The translations under genes and the position numbers were made by a program. From Pseudacidovorax sp. (GTDB lineage: Bacteria; Pseudomonadota; Gammaproteobacteria; Burkholderiales; Burkholderiaceae_C): 64,000 nucleotides of DNA. Below are positions 25,148-35,629 of this stretch, in pieces. The DNA lies in the NCBI RefSeq assembly GCF_017991995.1, contig NZ_JAGOPN010000009.1, positions 124,001 through 188,000 on the forward strand. The letters run 5' to 3'. How positions within the stretch are numbered: position 1 is the stretch's first letter; each line of letters begins with the position of its first letter. Below the pieces are notes generated by a model. The model ran no database searches, had not been told where the DNA came from, and saw only the letters and a list, made by a program, of their open reading frames with translations.

Positions 25148-26625
25148 CAACCCTCCGACTCCGCTCACTTCTTCCCGTGCCGCTGCTGGCCCTGCTCGGC
25201 CTGGTTCAGGGCTGCGCCGTCGGCCCGGACTTCCACGCGCCGGCCGCACCCGCCACACCGTCGGTGGCCGCGGCGCCCCTGCCCGCGCGCACGGCCGAGG
25301 CCGAGGGCCCGGCCGGCGGGGCGCAGCGCTTCGCCCTGGGCCAGGGCGTCGCCTCGCAATGGTGGAAGGCCTTCGGCTCCCCCGGCCTCGACGCCCTTGT
25401 CGATGCTGCGCTGGCCGCCAGCCCCGACCTGCAGGCCGCCGAGGCCGCGTTGCGCAGTGCGCAGGAGACGGCCCTCGCCCAGCGCGGCGCCTTCTGGCCC
25501 ACGGTGGACGCGAGCTACACGCCCACGCGCCAGAAGACCTCCGGCGCCCTCTCCAGCCCGCTGGCCGACGGCGACATCACCCGCTACACGTTGCACACGG
25601 CGCAGCTCAGCATCGGCTACGCGCCCGATGTCTTCGGCGGCACGCGCCGCGCCGTGGAGGCGCAGGACGCGCAGGTCGACGTGCAGCGCTGGCAGCGCGA
25701 AGCGGTGGGCACCACGCTGGTCACCAACGTGGTGAGCACCGCGATCCAGGAGGCCGCGCTAAGCGCGCAGATCGACGCCACGCAGCAGCTGGTCGACCTG
25801 GCCACCCGCCTGCTCGACGGTGCCCGCCGCCAGCATGCGGCCGGCCAGATCGGTGGCGTCGACATCGCCGCCCAGGAGAGTGCCCTGGCCCAGGTCCAGG
25901 CCACGCTGCCGCCGCTGCAGAAGCAGCTGGCCGCGCAGCGCAGCCGGCTGGCGGTGCTCACCGGCCGGCTGCCGGGCGATCCGCTGCCGCAGCAGTTCAC
26001 GCTCGATGCGCTGCAGCTGCCGGCCGAACTGCCGGTGAGCCTGCCCTCGCAACTGGTGCAACAGCGCCCCGACATCCGCGCCGCCGAGGCCCAGCTGCAC
26101 GCGGCCGCCGCCCAGGTGGGCGTGGCCACGGCGGCGCGCCTGCCCAACTTCACGCTCACGGCCACGCTGGGCAGCTCGGCGCTGGGCGTGTCGCAACTGC
26201 TGCGCAGCGGCGGCTTCTGGTCGGTGGGCGGCACGCTGCTGCAGCCGGTCTTCCACGGCGGCACGCTGCTGCACCAGCAGCGCGCCGCGCAGGCCGCCTA
26301 CGAGCAGGCCGAGGCGCAATACCGCAGCACCGTGCTCACGGCCTTCCAGAACACCGCCGACACGCTGCAGGCCATCGTGAGCGATGCCGACACGCTGCGC
26401 GCCACCGCCGCGGCCGAGGCGGCCGCGCGTCGCAGCCTGGCCGCCGTGCAGCGGCAGCGCGAGGCGGGTGCTGCCGCCCAGGCAGACCTGGTCCTGGCGC
26501 AGCAGACGCTGCAGCAGGCGGTGCTGGCCACTGCCCAGGCGCGCGCCGCCCGGCTCGGCGACTGCGTGGCGCTCTACCAAGCCCTCGGCGGCTGGTGGCA
26601 GGTGGCCGACAGCTCGGCGCGATAG
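25144..26625 (+). CDS. RND outer-membrane factor lipoprotein, NodT family
   Basis: A 493-residue outer-membrane channel starting at GTG 25144 behind AGGAGG and overlapping the pump stop. Lipobox LLGLVQGCAVGPDF places Cys ~24. The duplicated OEP repeats are clear: WWKAFGSPGLDALVDAALAA (~77-96), QRPDIRAAEAQLHAAAAQVG (~315-334), ending LYQALGGWWQV. It completes the tripartite efflux complex. Confidence 0.9.
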   Translation: MTTLRLRSLLPVPLLALLGLVQGCAVGPDFHAPAAPATPSVAAAPLPARTAEAEGPAGGAQRFALGQGVASQWWKAFGSPGLDALVDAALAASPDLQAAEAALRSAQETALAQRGAFWPTVDASYTPTRQKTSGALSSPLADGDITRYTLHTAQLSIGYAPDVFGGTRRAVEAQDAQVDVQRWQREAVGTTLVTNVVSTAIQEAALSAQIDATQQLVDLATRLLDGARRQHAAGQIGGVDIAAQESALAQVQATLPPLQKQLAAQRSRLAVLTGRLPGDPLPQQFTLDALQLPAELPVSLPSQLVQQRPDIRAAEAQLHAAAAQVGVATAARLPNFTLTATLGSSALGVSQLLRSGGFWSVGGTLLQPVFHGGTLLHQQRAAQAAYEQAEAQYRSTVLTAFQNTADTLQAIVSDADTLRATAAAEAAARRSLAAVQRQREAGAAAQADLVLAQQTLQQAVLATAQARAARLGDCVALYQALGGWWQVADSSAR

Positions 26626-26712
26626 GCTGGCGCGCCATGGTGCAAAGCCGAGCCTGGAACGCCCTCTCCAATCAGCCATGGGCGCGTGCACCCACGATCC
26701 GGAGACAAGACC

Positions 26713-27285
26713 ATGAAGGCTTCGCGCTGGCATCGCCTCGCCCTGCTCACCCTGCCCGCCACCCTGTTCGGCCTGGCGGGTTGCGCCGCCCTGCCCGGCC
26801 GCGAGGTGCAGGCCGGCGGCGCCTACTGCTTCCTCAACCCGCTGGCACATGGCCACCACGGGCCCTGCCTCGACGGACCGCTGCCCGACGCCGACACGGC
26901 CCAGCAGGCCTGGCACTTCGCACCCGACCCGCAGGCCCTGACCGTCTACGTGGTGCGTCAGAACTGGAGCGACGGCCCGCACCGCGTGGCCGTGTCCCTG
27001 GACGGCCAGCCGCTGGCGGACACGCTGCCCTCGACCACACTGCGCCTGCGCGTGCCGCCGGGTGCGCATGCGTTCACGCTGCACGCCGAAGGCCACCCGC
27101 CGCACACCATCTCGCTCGATGGGCGTGCGGGCGAGGTGCATTACCTGCACATCGCCACCCTGGCCGGGCTCTGGCACATGGACTACGGGTGGGAGCTCGA
27201 GCCCGACGCCGTACTGCAGGCCCGGGCACGCCGCACGCGGCTGGTGGCCGATCTGCGGGAGGACCCCACGCGACCGACGAAATGA
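26713..27285 (+). CDS. DUF2846-like lipoprotein
   Basis: A 190-residue lipoprotein (ATLFGLAGCAALPG). The central part, LTVYVVRQNWSDGPHRVAVS then LDGQPLAD and RVPPGAHAFTLHAEG, fits the DUF2846 pattern (VYR…V.vDG…v.PG.H.l). ATG 26713 follows GGAGAC, and the gene's TGA overlaps the next ATG. It lies between the efflux operon and a porin gene; its role is unknown. Confidence 0.65.
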   Translation: MKASRWHRLALLTLPATLFGLAGCAALPGREVQAGGAYCFLNPLAHGHHGPCLDGPLPDADTAQQAWHFAPDPQALTVYVVRQNWSDGPHRVAVSLDGQPLADTLPSTTLRLRVPPGAHAFTLHAEGHPPHTISLDGRAGEVHYLHIATLAGLWHMDYGWELEPDAVLQARARRTRLVADLREDPTRPTK

Positions 27286-28679
27286 AGCCATCGATCCCCC
27301 CGGCACGGCGTGCCGCTCCTCTTCGGGTGCGCGGTCGCGGCGCACCGCGCGTCCCGTCCGCCATCGCCGCCGCCCTCGCCCTGCTGCTGGCCGGCGCCGC
27401 CAAGGCCGAGCCGGTCGAGGCGCCCGCCGCGACACCCGAGCAGGAATGGGGCACCGCCTTCCAGTCCACCTACGTCTGGCAAGACAAGGCCGCTTTCCCC
27501 GCCGCCTATTCCGGCAACAACAGCCTGGGCACCGAGCGGGCGCTGAGCTATTCGTTCACCGTCACCGCCATGGTCGGCATGCGGCCCTGGCGGGGCGGCG
27601 AGCTGTATTTCAATGCCGAGGGCGCCCAGGGCGTGCCGCTGTCGGGCCTCACGGGCCTGGGCGGCTTCACCAATGGCGAGATGGCCCGCTCGGCCACGCC
27701 CAACCTGGGCCTGTACCGCGCCCGTCTCTTCCTGCGCCAGACCTGGGGAGAGGGTGGCGGCGAGGAAGTGCAGGCCTCCGGCCTCACCCAGCTCGCCGGC
27801 ACCGCCGACCGGCGCCGCTGGGTGCTGACCGCCGGCAACCTGTCGGTGCTGGACGTGTTCGACAACAACGCCTATGCCCACGACCCGCGCACCCAGTTCC
27901 TCAACTGGGCCTTCATGACCTACGGCGCCTACGACTATGCGGCGGACGGGCGCGGTTACTCCTGGGGCGCGGTGCTGGAGCGCTACCACGACGACTGGGC
28001 CCTGCGCGCCGGCCGCTTCATCCAGCCCTACGAGCCCAACGGCCAGCCGCTGGATCCGCGCTTCCAGCGCCACTACGGCGACCAGGTCGAGCTGGAGCAT
28101 GCCCACCAGCTGGACGGCCAGCCCGGCAAGCTGCGGCTGCTGGTCTTCCGCAACCGGGCGCGCATGGCCAGCTTCAAGGACGCGCTGGCGCTTGCGCAGG
28201 CCACGGGCGACACCCCAAGCCTCGACGCCGTGCGCGGCGGCGACCGCAGCAAGCGCGGCATCGGCCTGGGGCTGGAGCAGGCCGTGGGCGACGACCTGGG
28301 CCTCTTCGCCCGCTGGAGCCGGGCCGACGGCGGCACCGAGACCTATGCCTTCACCGAGATCGACCGCTCGCTCTCCGCGGGCGCCCTGCTGCGCGGCAGC
28401 GCCTGGGGCCGGGGTCAGGACACGGTGGGCGTGGCCGCCGCGGCGAACGGCCTCTCGCACGCACGCCGCGACTACCTGGCGGCAGGCGGCATGGGCACCT
28501 TCCTGGGCGACGGCGCATTGCGCTACGGCACCGAAACGGTGGTCGAGGTTTTCTACGCCATTCAGGTGACCCGGGCGTTCTGGGTGACGCTCGACTGGCA
28601 GCACATCCGCCATCCCGGCTACAACGCCGACCGCGGGCCGGTGCATGTCGGCTCGGTGCGGCTTCACACGGAGTTCTGA
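27282..28679 (+). CDS. OprB-type carbohydrate porin
   Basis: A 465-residue outer-membrane protein with signal AIAAALALLLAGAAKA. The mature part alternates like a beta-barrel and has WGTAFQSTYVWQDKAAFPAA, NLSVLDVFDNNAYAHDPRTQ, FLNWAFMTYGAYDYAADGRG and the final aromatic LDWQHIRHPGYNADRGPVH ending in Phe, all hallmarks of the OprB family. It overlaps the DUF2846-like gene (ATGA), so both are co-translated. Coupling of an OprB porin to a metal RND cluster is unusual. Confidence 0.83.
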   Translation: MKPSIPPARRAAPLRVRGRGAPRVPSAIAAALALLLAGAAKAEPVEAPAATPEQEWGTAFQSTYVWQDKAAFPAAYSGNNSLGTERALSYSFTVTAMVGMRPWRGGELYFNAEGAQGVPLSGLTGLGGFTNGEMARSATPNLGLYRARLFLRQTWGEGGGEEVQASGLTQLAGTADRRRWVLTAGNLSVLDVFDNNAYAHDPRTQFLNWAFMTYGAYDYAADGRGYSWGAVLERYHDDWALRAGRFIQPYEPNGQPLDPRFQRHYGDQVELEHAHQLDGQPGKLRLLVFRNRARMASFKDALALAQATGDTPSLDAVRGGDRSKRGIGLGLEQAVGDDLGLFARWSRADGGTETYAFTEIDRSLSAGALLRGSAWGRGQDTVGVAAAANGLSHARRDYLAAGGMGTFLGDGALRYGTETVVEVFYAIQVTRAFWVTLDWQHIRHPGYNADRGPVHVGSVRLHTEF

Positions 28680-28933
28680 CCGGACTGAGGGGCCGCACAG
28701 CCTCGCGGAGCCCCACCTCCACGCGCCCCGGGGGACGAGCCGGCCCCTGTCACCCTGGTCCGTCCTGTCCTACACCGAATGGGGAGATCTTGTGACGACC
28801 AGTGTCATGAAATTTCATCAATGTTCACGCTACTAAAGAATTGCAAGCTGCCAAAAGGTGAGGTTGCGTTCTTCGGACCAGCTGTCGCAGCGATCGACGG
28901 GTGGCGCGTTCATGGCCATTTCGGGGAGTTTCG
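28680..28933 (+). promoter_or_regulatory. promoter region of the polysaccharide gene pair
   Basis: A 254-bp gap with a sharp local drop in GC around 28790-28860. ATGAAATTTCAT (28807-28818) is a perfect 12-bp palindrome, followed by TACTAAAG, a possible -10 region. No gene was seen. The AT-rich tract suggests the promoter of the two glycosyltransferase genes. Confidence 0.4.
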
Positions 28934-30745
28934 TTGTCCGTTGTTTCGTCTCTCGACCCCGCCCGGTGCGCGCACTGGTCGGCGGCCTGTGCGTTTTCAC
29001 CCTTCGCGAGCGCCGAGTACCGGGCCTGGATCGCACGCGAATCATCGTCTGCCGACGCCGAGCGCGAAGCGCTGCGCGCTGCCCTGACGGCGGTCCCCCA
29101 CCCCGCTGGCATCACCTTCGTCGTCGCCGACGACACACATGATCGCGCGGTGCGGGCGACGCTGTCGTCGCTCGCCGCGCAGGTGTGCCTGCAGTTCGAC
29201 GTCCTGCTCAGTTGCAGCCCCGCACGCCAGGCGGCGATGTCAGGTGTCCTCGCCCTTGTGCCGCAGTCGCTGAAGGTGCGTGTCATCGTCGCCACCGAGG
29301 ACGATGTCACCGTGCCGGCGCTGCAGCAGCTGGCACTCACCCATGCCGGCGGCGAACATGTCGGCCTGCTCAGCGCGGGCGACCAGCTTGCGCCCACGGC
29401 GGTGGCCGCCCTTCGGATGACGCTCGCGCGCTGGCCCGAGACCGACATCGTCTACGCCGACGAGGACTGGATCGCCGCCGACGGCACGCGCTGCAGGCCG
29501 CGCTTCAAGCCGGGCTGGGATCCAGAGGCCCAGCTGGGCTTCGATCTGCTGGAAGGCCTGTGCCTGTTCCGCCGCGCCGAAGTGCTGCACAGTGGCGGGC
29601 TGCGCCCCGAGTTCGGGCCTGCCGCGCGCTATGAACTGGGCTGTCGGATCGGCCTGCCGCTGCCGGCCTGGCGGGTGCGGCACATTCCTGCCGTCCTTTG
29701 CCATCGGCGCATACCGCTCGCACCGGACAGTGCCGCGACGGCCCGCGCGATCGAAGCCTATGCCGCGGCGGCACGTCGGGCCGCCCAGCAGGTGGCGTCG
29801 ATGCAGAGCGGCACCCCCGTCGAGGTGGCCCCGTCGGTCCTGGCCCCCGTCGTCAACTGGGTGCGGCGCCCGTTGCCGCAGCCCGCGCCGCGCGTCAGCA
29901 TCCTGGTGCCCACGCGGGACCGCGCGGATCTGCTCGCCAACTGCCTGAACAGCCTGCTTCGGCATACCGACTACCCCGATCTGGAAGTCGTGGTGCTCGA
30001 CAACGACAGCACCGAGCCCCAGACCCATGCCCTGTTCGCACAGCTGCGCCAGGACCCCCGCGTACGCATCCTGAAGACGCCGGGCGCGTTCAACTTCTCG
30101 CGCATCAACAACCTCGGCGCCCGTGCGGCGACCGGCGCGGTCCTGCTGTTCCTGAACAACGACACAGAGATCCTCGATGCGAACTGGCTCAAGGAGATGG
30201 TGGCGCAGGCCATGCGACCGGACATCGGCTGCGTCGGCGCCAAGCTGCTGTACGCCGACGGCACCGTGCAGCATGCCGGGGTGATCCTCCAACCCGACCG
30301 GCTGGCCATGCACGTGTCCCGCACGGACGATGCGATGGCGCCCGGCGCGGACGGCAGACTGGCCGGCGCCCGCGGTTACCTCGCAGTCACCGGCGCCTGC
30401 CTGGCCATCCGGCGCGAGGTCTTCCAGCTTCTCGGTGGCTTCGACGAGAAGCACCTGGCCATCGCGTTCAACGACGTCGACCTCTGCCTCAAGGCCACCG
30501 ACGCCGGCTACCGCAACGTGTGCACGCCGTTCGCGACCCTGTTGCACCTCGAAAGCGTGTCGCGCGGGCACGACCACGCCAACGAAGAAAAGCAGCAGCG
30601 CGCCGCGCGCGAGCTCGGACACATCACCGCCAAGTGGCCGGACCGCTTCGCGGAAGACCGGTTCCACAACCCCAACGTGCGGCTGGACTGGTACACGGGC
30701 ACGCAGCTGGCCGCCTATGAAGCGCGGTGGCAGCTCGCCCGCTAG
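28934..30745 (+). CDS. glycosyltransferase with degenerate N-terminal and intact C-terminal GT2 module
   Basis: A 603-residue protein. The C-terminal half is a complete GT2 (GT-A) domain: PRVSILVPTRDRADLLANCL (~321-340), LEVVVLDNDSTEP, the DxD-like site VLLFLNNDTEILDANW, then the acceptor-side FNDVDLCLKATDAGYRN. The N-terminal half (GITFVVADDTHDRAVRATLS, DIVYADEDWIAADGTR) looks like a second, decayed GT2 fold. TTG 28934 is preferred because GGGGAG lies 5 bp upstream; GTG 28901 is an alternative. Homologues add sugars in O-antigen or capsule synthesis, often as rhamnan synthesis-type enzymes. It is 51 bp before the four-module gene. Confidence 0.82.
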   Translation: MSVVSSLDPARCAHWSAACAFSPFASAEYRAWIARESSSADAEREALRAALTAVPHPAGITFVVADDTHDRAVRATLSSLAAQVCLQFDVLLSCSPARQAAMSGVLALVPQSLKVRVIVATEDDVTVPALQQLALTHAGGEHVGLLSAGDQLAPTAVAALRMTLARWPETDIVYADEDWIAADGTRCRPRFKPGWDPEAQLGFDLLEGLCLFRRAEVLHSGGLRPEFGPAARYELGCRIGLPLPAWRVRHIPAVLCHRRIPLAPDSAATARAIEAYAAAARRAAQQVASMQSGTPVEVAPSVLAPVVNWVRRPLPQPAPRVSILVPTRDRADLLANCLNSLLRHTDYPDLEVVVLDNDSTEPQTHALFAQLRQDPRVRILKTPGAFNFSRINNLGARAATGAVLLFLNNDTEILDANWLKEMVAQAMRPDIGCVGAKLLYADGTVQHAGVILQPDRLAMHVSRTDDAMAPGADGRLAGARGYLAVTGACLAIRREVFQLLGGFDEKHLAIAFNDVDLCLKATDAGYRNVCTPFATLLHLESVSRGHDHANEEKQQRAARELGHITAKWPDRFAEDRFHNPNVRLDWYTGTQLAAYEARWQLAR

Positions 30746-30796
30746 TGAACGCCATCGATCTGAAGAGAGGCCTCGGCACACGCTGAGCGGCAATAC

Positions 30797-33700
30797 ATGC
30801 AAGACACCCCCGTTCATCTTCCCGCCGTCGAGTGCACGCGCCTTGACCGCTCTCTCGACGTCCTGACGGACCCGGCGCTGGCGCCGCTGTTCTGGACACC
30901 CCATCTGCTGGGAAAGCCCAGCGCGTGGTGGACCCACACCCCCTTCGCCTTCTGGCTGGTGTCGGCCTGCAGGCCCCGCACGCTGGTGGAGCTGGGAACG
31001 CACAACGGCGTGTCGTACGCCGCCTTCTGCGAGGCCGTGGCCCGACTGGAGACAGGCACGCGCTGCTACGCGGTGGACACCTGGGCGGGCGACGAGCACG
31101 CGGGGCACTTCGACCCCCAGGTCTACTACGCGCTGCGCGATTTCCATGACAAGCACTTCAGCGCCTTCTCCGAGTTGCTGCAGTCCACCTTCGACGACGC
31201 CCTGCCCTATTTCGCCGACGGCTCGGTCGACGTGCTCCACATCGATGGCTTCCACACCTACGAAGCGGTGCGCCACGACTTCGAGACCTGGCTGCCCAAG
31301 CTGTCCGACCGGGCCGTGGTCCTGTTCCACGACACCAACGTCCGCAGCCGCGACTTCGGGGTGTTTCGCTACTTCGCCGAGCTGATCGGCCAGTACCCGT
31401 CGTTCGAGTTCCTGCACGGGCACGGCCTGGGCGTCCTGGCGGTCGGCCGCAACGCGCCGGCCGCGATCAAGGCCCTGTGCAAGCTCGAGGCCGACAAGGC
31501 GGACGCCGTGCGCACCCGCTTTTCGCACCTGGGCACGCGATGGTTCGTGACCACCCGCGAGCAACTGGGCAGTGCCGAGCTCAATCAGCGCCTGCAAGCG
31601 GCACAGACCCAGCAGGTGCAGGCCGAGGCCGAGCTGGCGCAACTGCGCGCCGAGCGGTCCGCCGCGACGGAAAGCAGCACCGTCGAGGCCGACTCGCAGC
31701 GCAGTGCCGAACTCGAGACACTGGCGCAGCAGGCCCAGGCGGCCGAGGCACGTGCCGCGCAGTCCGAGGCGCGGGCCGAGCGCGCCGAGGCCACCACGCA
31801 CGCGACGCAGTTGGTGCAGCAGCAAGCGGGACGCCGGGTGGCGGAACTGCGCCGCATGGTGGCCCAGCTGACCACGGAACTGGCCCAGGCGCAGGAACGC
31901 GCGGTGACCGCGGACCGGCAGGCAGGCCTTCAGCAGCAGATCGCCGTCGCCTGGAAGGAGCGCGCCCAGGCACAAGGCGAACACTCCCGTGCGCTGCTGC
32001 AGCGCTTTCGCGACGTCCAGACCGATCCCGCTACGCAGGCCAAGGCTGCGGAGCCGGGACGGCTTCGCCGCATTGCGAAGCGTCTGCGCAACCGGAAGAT
32101 TGCCATCGGCGAGACCTGGGAGACCGAGACCATCCGCCGCTCCCCGTACTTCGATCGCGCCTGGTACCTGCTCACCTATCCCGATGTCGCGTCAGCGGGG
32201 CTGGACCCCGCGGACCACTACCTGAGATACGGTGCGATCGAGGGCCGCGACCCGGGCCCCCTGTTCTCGTCCGCCACCTACCTGTCCCAATACACGGATG
32301 TGGCAGCGGCGGGCCTCAATCCGCTGCTGCACTACATGGAGCACGGCATCGAGGAAGGGCGCCACGCCGCCGTGCACGGCCTCTCGCAGGGCGAGCCCGC
32401 CCTTCCGGCCCTGCCGGCCCAGCGCTTCTCCATCTTCTACGTGTCCGGCGAACCCGACACCCCCGGGCACATCTACCGCGTGACCCGGTACATGGAGGCG
32501 GCGCGGATGAATGGCGTGCCCTCGGAGTGGGTGCGCCTGGACCAGCTGCAGGACAAGCTGTCGCTGACCGCCCAGCACGATGTGATGATGCTGTGGCGCA
32601 CGCCCTGGACGCCCGCACTGCAGGAGGCGGTCGCCCGCATGCGCGCGCAGGGCAAGATGGTCGTGTTCGACATCGACGATCTGATGGTCGAGCCGGACCT
32701 CGCCCAGATCAAGTTCATCGATGGCATCCGCTCTGACGGCCATGTGCCCGAGCATGTCCGGGCGCATTTCGCCAACATCCGCCGCGCGATGCTTGCCGCC
32801 GACATCTGCCTGGCCAGCACCCAGGAACTGGCCTACCACATGCGCTGGGCCGGCAAGAGCACCCACGTCGTGCCCAATGGCTTCGACCACGGCACGCTGG
32901 AGCTTTCGCTTCGCAGCGCGCAGGCATGGCGCAGCACGCGCAGCGACGACCTGATCCGCATCGGCTACGCCGGCGGCTCACGCACCCACCAGCGCGACCT
33001 CGGCCTGGCCATCGAGGCGATTGCGCGCGTGCTGCGCGAGAACGCGCGTTGCCGGCTGGTCCTGTTCCAGACGCTGGCGGGCGTGCGCCTGGTCGAAGTG
33101 GAGGAATTCCCGGCGCTGGAAGGACTGGAGGACCGCATCGAGTGGCGGCCCTTCCAGACGCTGGAGACCCTGCCGCAGGAGATGGCGCGCTTCGACATCA
33201 ACATCGCACCGCTGGAGTTCGGCAACCCCTTCTGCGAAGCCAAGAGCGAACTCAAGTTCTTCGAGGCGGCACTGCTGCATGTGCCCACGATCGCCTCGCC
33301 CACCGGCCCCTTCCGCCGCGCCATCTCGCACGAAGCGACCGGCCTGCTGGCCTCCGACGGCGACGACTGGTACCGCTGCCTGTCCCGGCTGGTCGACGAG
33401 CCGGCGCTGCGCGACGGGCTCGCCGCCGCCGCGCATCTCAGCGCCCTGGCGCAGTTCGGTCCTCTGCAGCGCGCGGCGCGGTTCGGTTGCGTGCTCGATC
33501 AACTGCGTGGCGACGTCCAGGCCGCGCGGGGGTTCGCGCTGGACGCGCGCATCCGAGCGACACCGTGGCGCAGCCCCACGCTGGTGCCGTCCACCGTGCT
33601 CTTCGAGCATTGGGCAGCGGAGCCGGAGGTGGCCGAGATCTCGGTGATCATCCCGCTGTACAACTACACGCAATTCATCGTCGAGGCGCTGGAGTCGGTG

Positions 33701-34375
33701 CAGGCCCAGAGCCTGGCGGTGCTGGACCTGATCGTGGTGGACGACTGCTCCACGGACGCCTCCCTGGACACGGCACTGGCCTGGGTCCGCGAGAACGCCC
33801 ACCGCTTCAACCGGGCAGTGGTGGCGAGGAACGCGGTCAACAGCGGATTGGCCATGACCCGCAACGTGGGCTTCGGACTTGCACGGACGCCCTACGTGCT
33901 GCCGCTGGACGCCGACAACCGGCTGCTGCCGACCTGCTGTGAAACGCTGTACGGCGTCATGCGGGCGAACGCCGTGGCCTTTGTCTATCCCACCATCCAG
34001 CACTTCGGCGCCTCGCGCCGCACCATCAGCGACGCGCGCTACGAACCGCAACGCTTCGTGGCGGGCAACTACGTGGACGCCATGGCCCTGGTGGCCAAGG
34101 AGGCCTGGGCCATCGTCGGCGGCTACGACCACGTGAGGCACGGCTGGGAGGACTACGACTTCTGGTGCCGGCTCGCCGAGCAGGGCCAGCGTGGCCTCTG
34201 GGAGCCCCAGACACTCGCCGAATACCGCGTGCACGCCGCCTCGATGATTAAGACGGAGACCACGGCGCCCGAGAACTACCGGCGCCTCATGGACGACTTC
34301 AAGACGCGGCATCCCTGGGTGTCGTTGATCGACGAGCAACTCGCGCTGCAGGCAGCGCGCGCCAACCGCAGCTGA
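30797..34375 (+). CDS. four-module methyltransferase / GT4-like / GT2 polysaccharide enzyme
   Basis: A 1192-residue protein with four regions. (1) ~40-220: class I SAM methyltransferase of the Methyltransf_24 type, [20 protein letters not shown] and [19 protein letters not shown]. (2) ~255-425: Glu/Ala/Gln-rich coiled coil, then two copies of an Asp/Tyr motif ([19 protein letters not shown] and [19 protein letters not shown], ~460-520) seen in surface-polysaccharide enzymes. (3) ~540-905: GT-B glycosyltransferase with [35 protein letters not shown]. (4) ~945-1180: GT2 domain with [31 protein letters not shown] and LPLDADNRL. It probably builds and caps or methylates a repeating surface glycan in the cytoplasm. 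Confidence 0.85.
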   Translation: MQDTPVHLPAVECTRLDRSLDVLTDPALAPLFWTPHLLGKPSAWWTHTPFAFWLVSACRPRTLVELGTHNGVSYAAFCEAVARLETGTRCYAVDTWAGDEHAGHFDPQVYYALRDFHDKHFSAFSELLQSTFDDALPYFADGSVDVLHIDGFHTYEAVRHDFETWLPKLSDRAVVLFHDTNVRSRDFGVFRYFAELIGQYPSFEFLHGHGLGVLAVGRNAPAAIKALCKLEADKADAVRTRFSHLGTRWFVTTREQLGSAELNQRLQAAQTQQVQAEAELAQLRAERSAATESSTVEADSQRSAELETLAQQAQAAEARAAQSEARAERAEATTHATQLVQQQAGRRVAELRRMVAQLTTELAQAQERAVTADRQAGLQQQIAVAWKERAQAQGEHSRALLQRFRDVQTDPATQAKAAEPGRLRRIAKRLRNRKIAIGETWETETIRRSPYFDRAWYLLTYPDVASAGLDPADHYLRYGAIEGRDPGPLFSSATYLSQYTDVAAAGLNPLLHYMEHGIEEGRHAAVHGLSQGEPALPALPAQRFSIFYVSGEPDTPGHIYRVTRYMEAARMNGVPSEWVRLDQLQDKLSLTAQHDVMMLWRTPWTPALQEAVARMRAQGKMVVFDIDDLMVEPDLAQIKFIDGIRSDGHVPEHVRAHFANIRRAMLAADICLASTQELAYHMRWAGKSTHVVPNGFDHGTLELSLRSAQAWRSTRSDDLIRIGYAGGSRTHQRDLGLAIEAIARVLRENARCRLVLFQTLAGVRLVEVEEFPALEGLEDRIEWRPFQTLETLPQEMARFDINIAPLEFGNPFCEAKSELKFFEAALLHVPTIASPTGPFRRAISHEATGLLASDGDDWYRCLSRLVDEPALRDGLAAAAHLSALAQFGPLQRAARFGCVLDQLRGDVQAARGFALDARIRATPWRSPTLVPSTVLFEHWAAEPEVAEISVIIPLYNYTQFIVEALESVQAQSLAVLDLIVVDDCSTDASLDTALAWVRENAHRFNRAVVARNAVNSGLAMTRNVGFGLARTPYVLPLDADNRLLPTCCETLYGVMRANAVAFVYPTIQHFGASRRTISDARYEPQRFVAGNYVDAMALVAKEAWAIVGGYDHVRHGWEDYDFWCRLAEQGQRGLWEPQTLAEYRVHAASMIKTETTAPENYRRLMDDFKTRHPWVSLIDEQLALQAARANRS

Positions 34376-34543
34376 CCAACCGTCGTCGCACGGGCAAAGG
34401 CGGATAGCCCCTGCACCGCCGGAACCGACGTGTGCAGCATGGCATCGTCGCAACGGGGCGCGCCCGTGCGGCCGCGCGACGGCCGCCAACCTGGCCACGT
34501 CGCGCACAATCCCGCCTGGCCGCATGCCGCTCTCCCGGCGTGT

Positions 34544-35629
34544 ATGACGGTCCTCGCTGCGCGCCGCACCATGCTCTTCCTGGCCCGAACCCGCTCCGTC
34601 CTCCGCGTCGCCCTCGTGGCCGTGGCGATGGCGGCCATCTTCGTGGCGGACACGCTCACCAACTACGAGGTGGCGGCGGCGGTGCTCTATGCGGTGGTAG
34701 TGCTGTCGGCCGAGCGGGCGCTCCAGCCGCGGGCGCTGCGCGCCCTGGGCGCGGCGTGCATCGCGATGACGGTGCTGAGCTTCATGCTCACGCCGCGCGG
34801 CCACTACCACGCCGGCCTGATCAACATGGGCCTGAGCGTGTCGGCCATCGCCATGGTGACCTGGCTGGTGCTGCGCATGCAACGCGCCCGGGCCGCGGCG
34901 CAGGCGGCACAGGCCCGGCTGGAACGCATCGCCCGGGCGCAGAACCTGTCGGGCCTGACCACCTCCATTGCGCACGAGTTGAACCAGCCGCTGGCGGCCA
35001 TCGTGACCAGCGGCAATGCCGCCCAGCGCTGGCTGGCGCAGGCACCGCCGCAACTCGACAAGGCGCGCCAGGCCCTGCAGCGCATGCAGGCCGATGCCGA
35101 GCGGGCCAGCAGCGTCATCGCCCGGGTGCGCCGCCTCACGCGGGGCGAACCGCCCCAGGCCAGCCGCTTCGACCTCAACGCCAACGTGCGCGAGATCGTG
35201 GCGCTGTCGCAAGACCGGCTGCAGGAAGAGGGCATCGACCTGCACCAGGCATTGGCCGTCGGACTGCCGCCGGTGTGGGCCGATCCGGTGCAGGTGCAAC
35301 AGGTCATCGGCAACCTGCTGCTCAATGCACTCGACGCCATGCCCGCCGCGCCCGGCGCGCCGCGCGAGGTGCACATCGACACCGCCCGCGAGGGCGACAC
35401 CGTGGTCTTCACCATCCGCGACTCGGGCATTGGCCTGGCGCCGGAGGTGCAGGCCCACCTGTTCGACGCCTTCTGGACCACCAAGCCCCAGGGCATCGGC
35501 ATCGGCCTGAGCATCAGCCGCACCATCGTCGAAGCCAACGGCGGCCGCATCTGGGCCGAGCCCGCCGCCGGCCTGGGGGCGGTGTTCCGGTTCAGCCTGC
35601 CCGCCGCCCTGCAGGAGAAGCTGCCTTGA
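34544..35629 (+). CDS. sensor histidine kinase, FixL/DctB type
   Basis: A ~361-residue kinase: four membrane helices (~15-105), short coiled coil, HisKA H-box SIAHELNQPLAAIVTSGN (~143-160), N-box VIGNLLLNALDAMP and G-boxes FTIRDSGIGLAPEVQ and GIGIGLSISRTIVEANGG. There is no PAS domain, so the signal is probably sensed within the membrane. The start is uncertain (ATG 34544 or 34571; neither has a good ribosome site). It overlaps the response regulator by four bases (TTGA). Confidence 0.85.
   Translation: MTVLAARRTMLFLARTRSVLRVALVAVAMAAIFVADTLTNYEVAAAVLYAVVVLSAERALQPRALRALGAACIAMTVLSFMLTPRGHYHAGLINMGLSVSAIAMVTWLVLRMQRARAAAQAAQARLERIARAQNLSGLTTSIAHELNQPLAAIVTSGNAAQRWLAQAPPQLDKARQALQRMQADAERASSVIARVRRLTRGEPPQASRFDLNANVREIVALSQDRLQEEGIDLHQALAVGLPPVWADPVQVQQVIGNLLLNALDAMPAAPGAPREVHIDTAREGDTVVFTIRDSGIGLAPEVQAHLFDAFWTTKPQGIGIGLSISRTIVEANGGRIWAEPAAGLGAVFRFSLPAALQEKLP

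Noticed and set aside
29240-31984. 914-codon open frame antisense to the glycosyltransferase genes
   Set aside because: Low-complexity product crossing two real sense genes; no start signal or recognisable domain.
32978-35458. 826-codon open frame antisense to the four-module gene and the kinase
   Set aside because: Spans two unrelated sense genes with clear domains; a GC-bias shadow.
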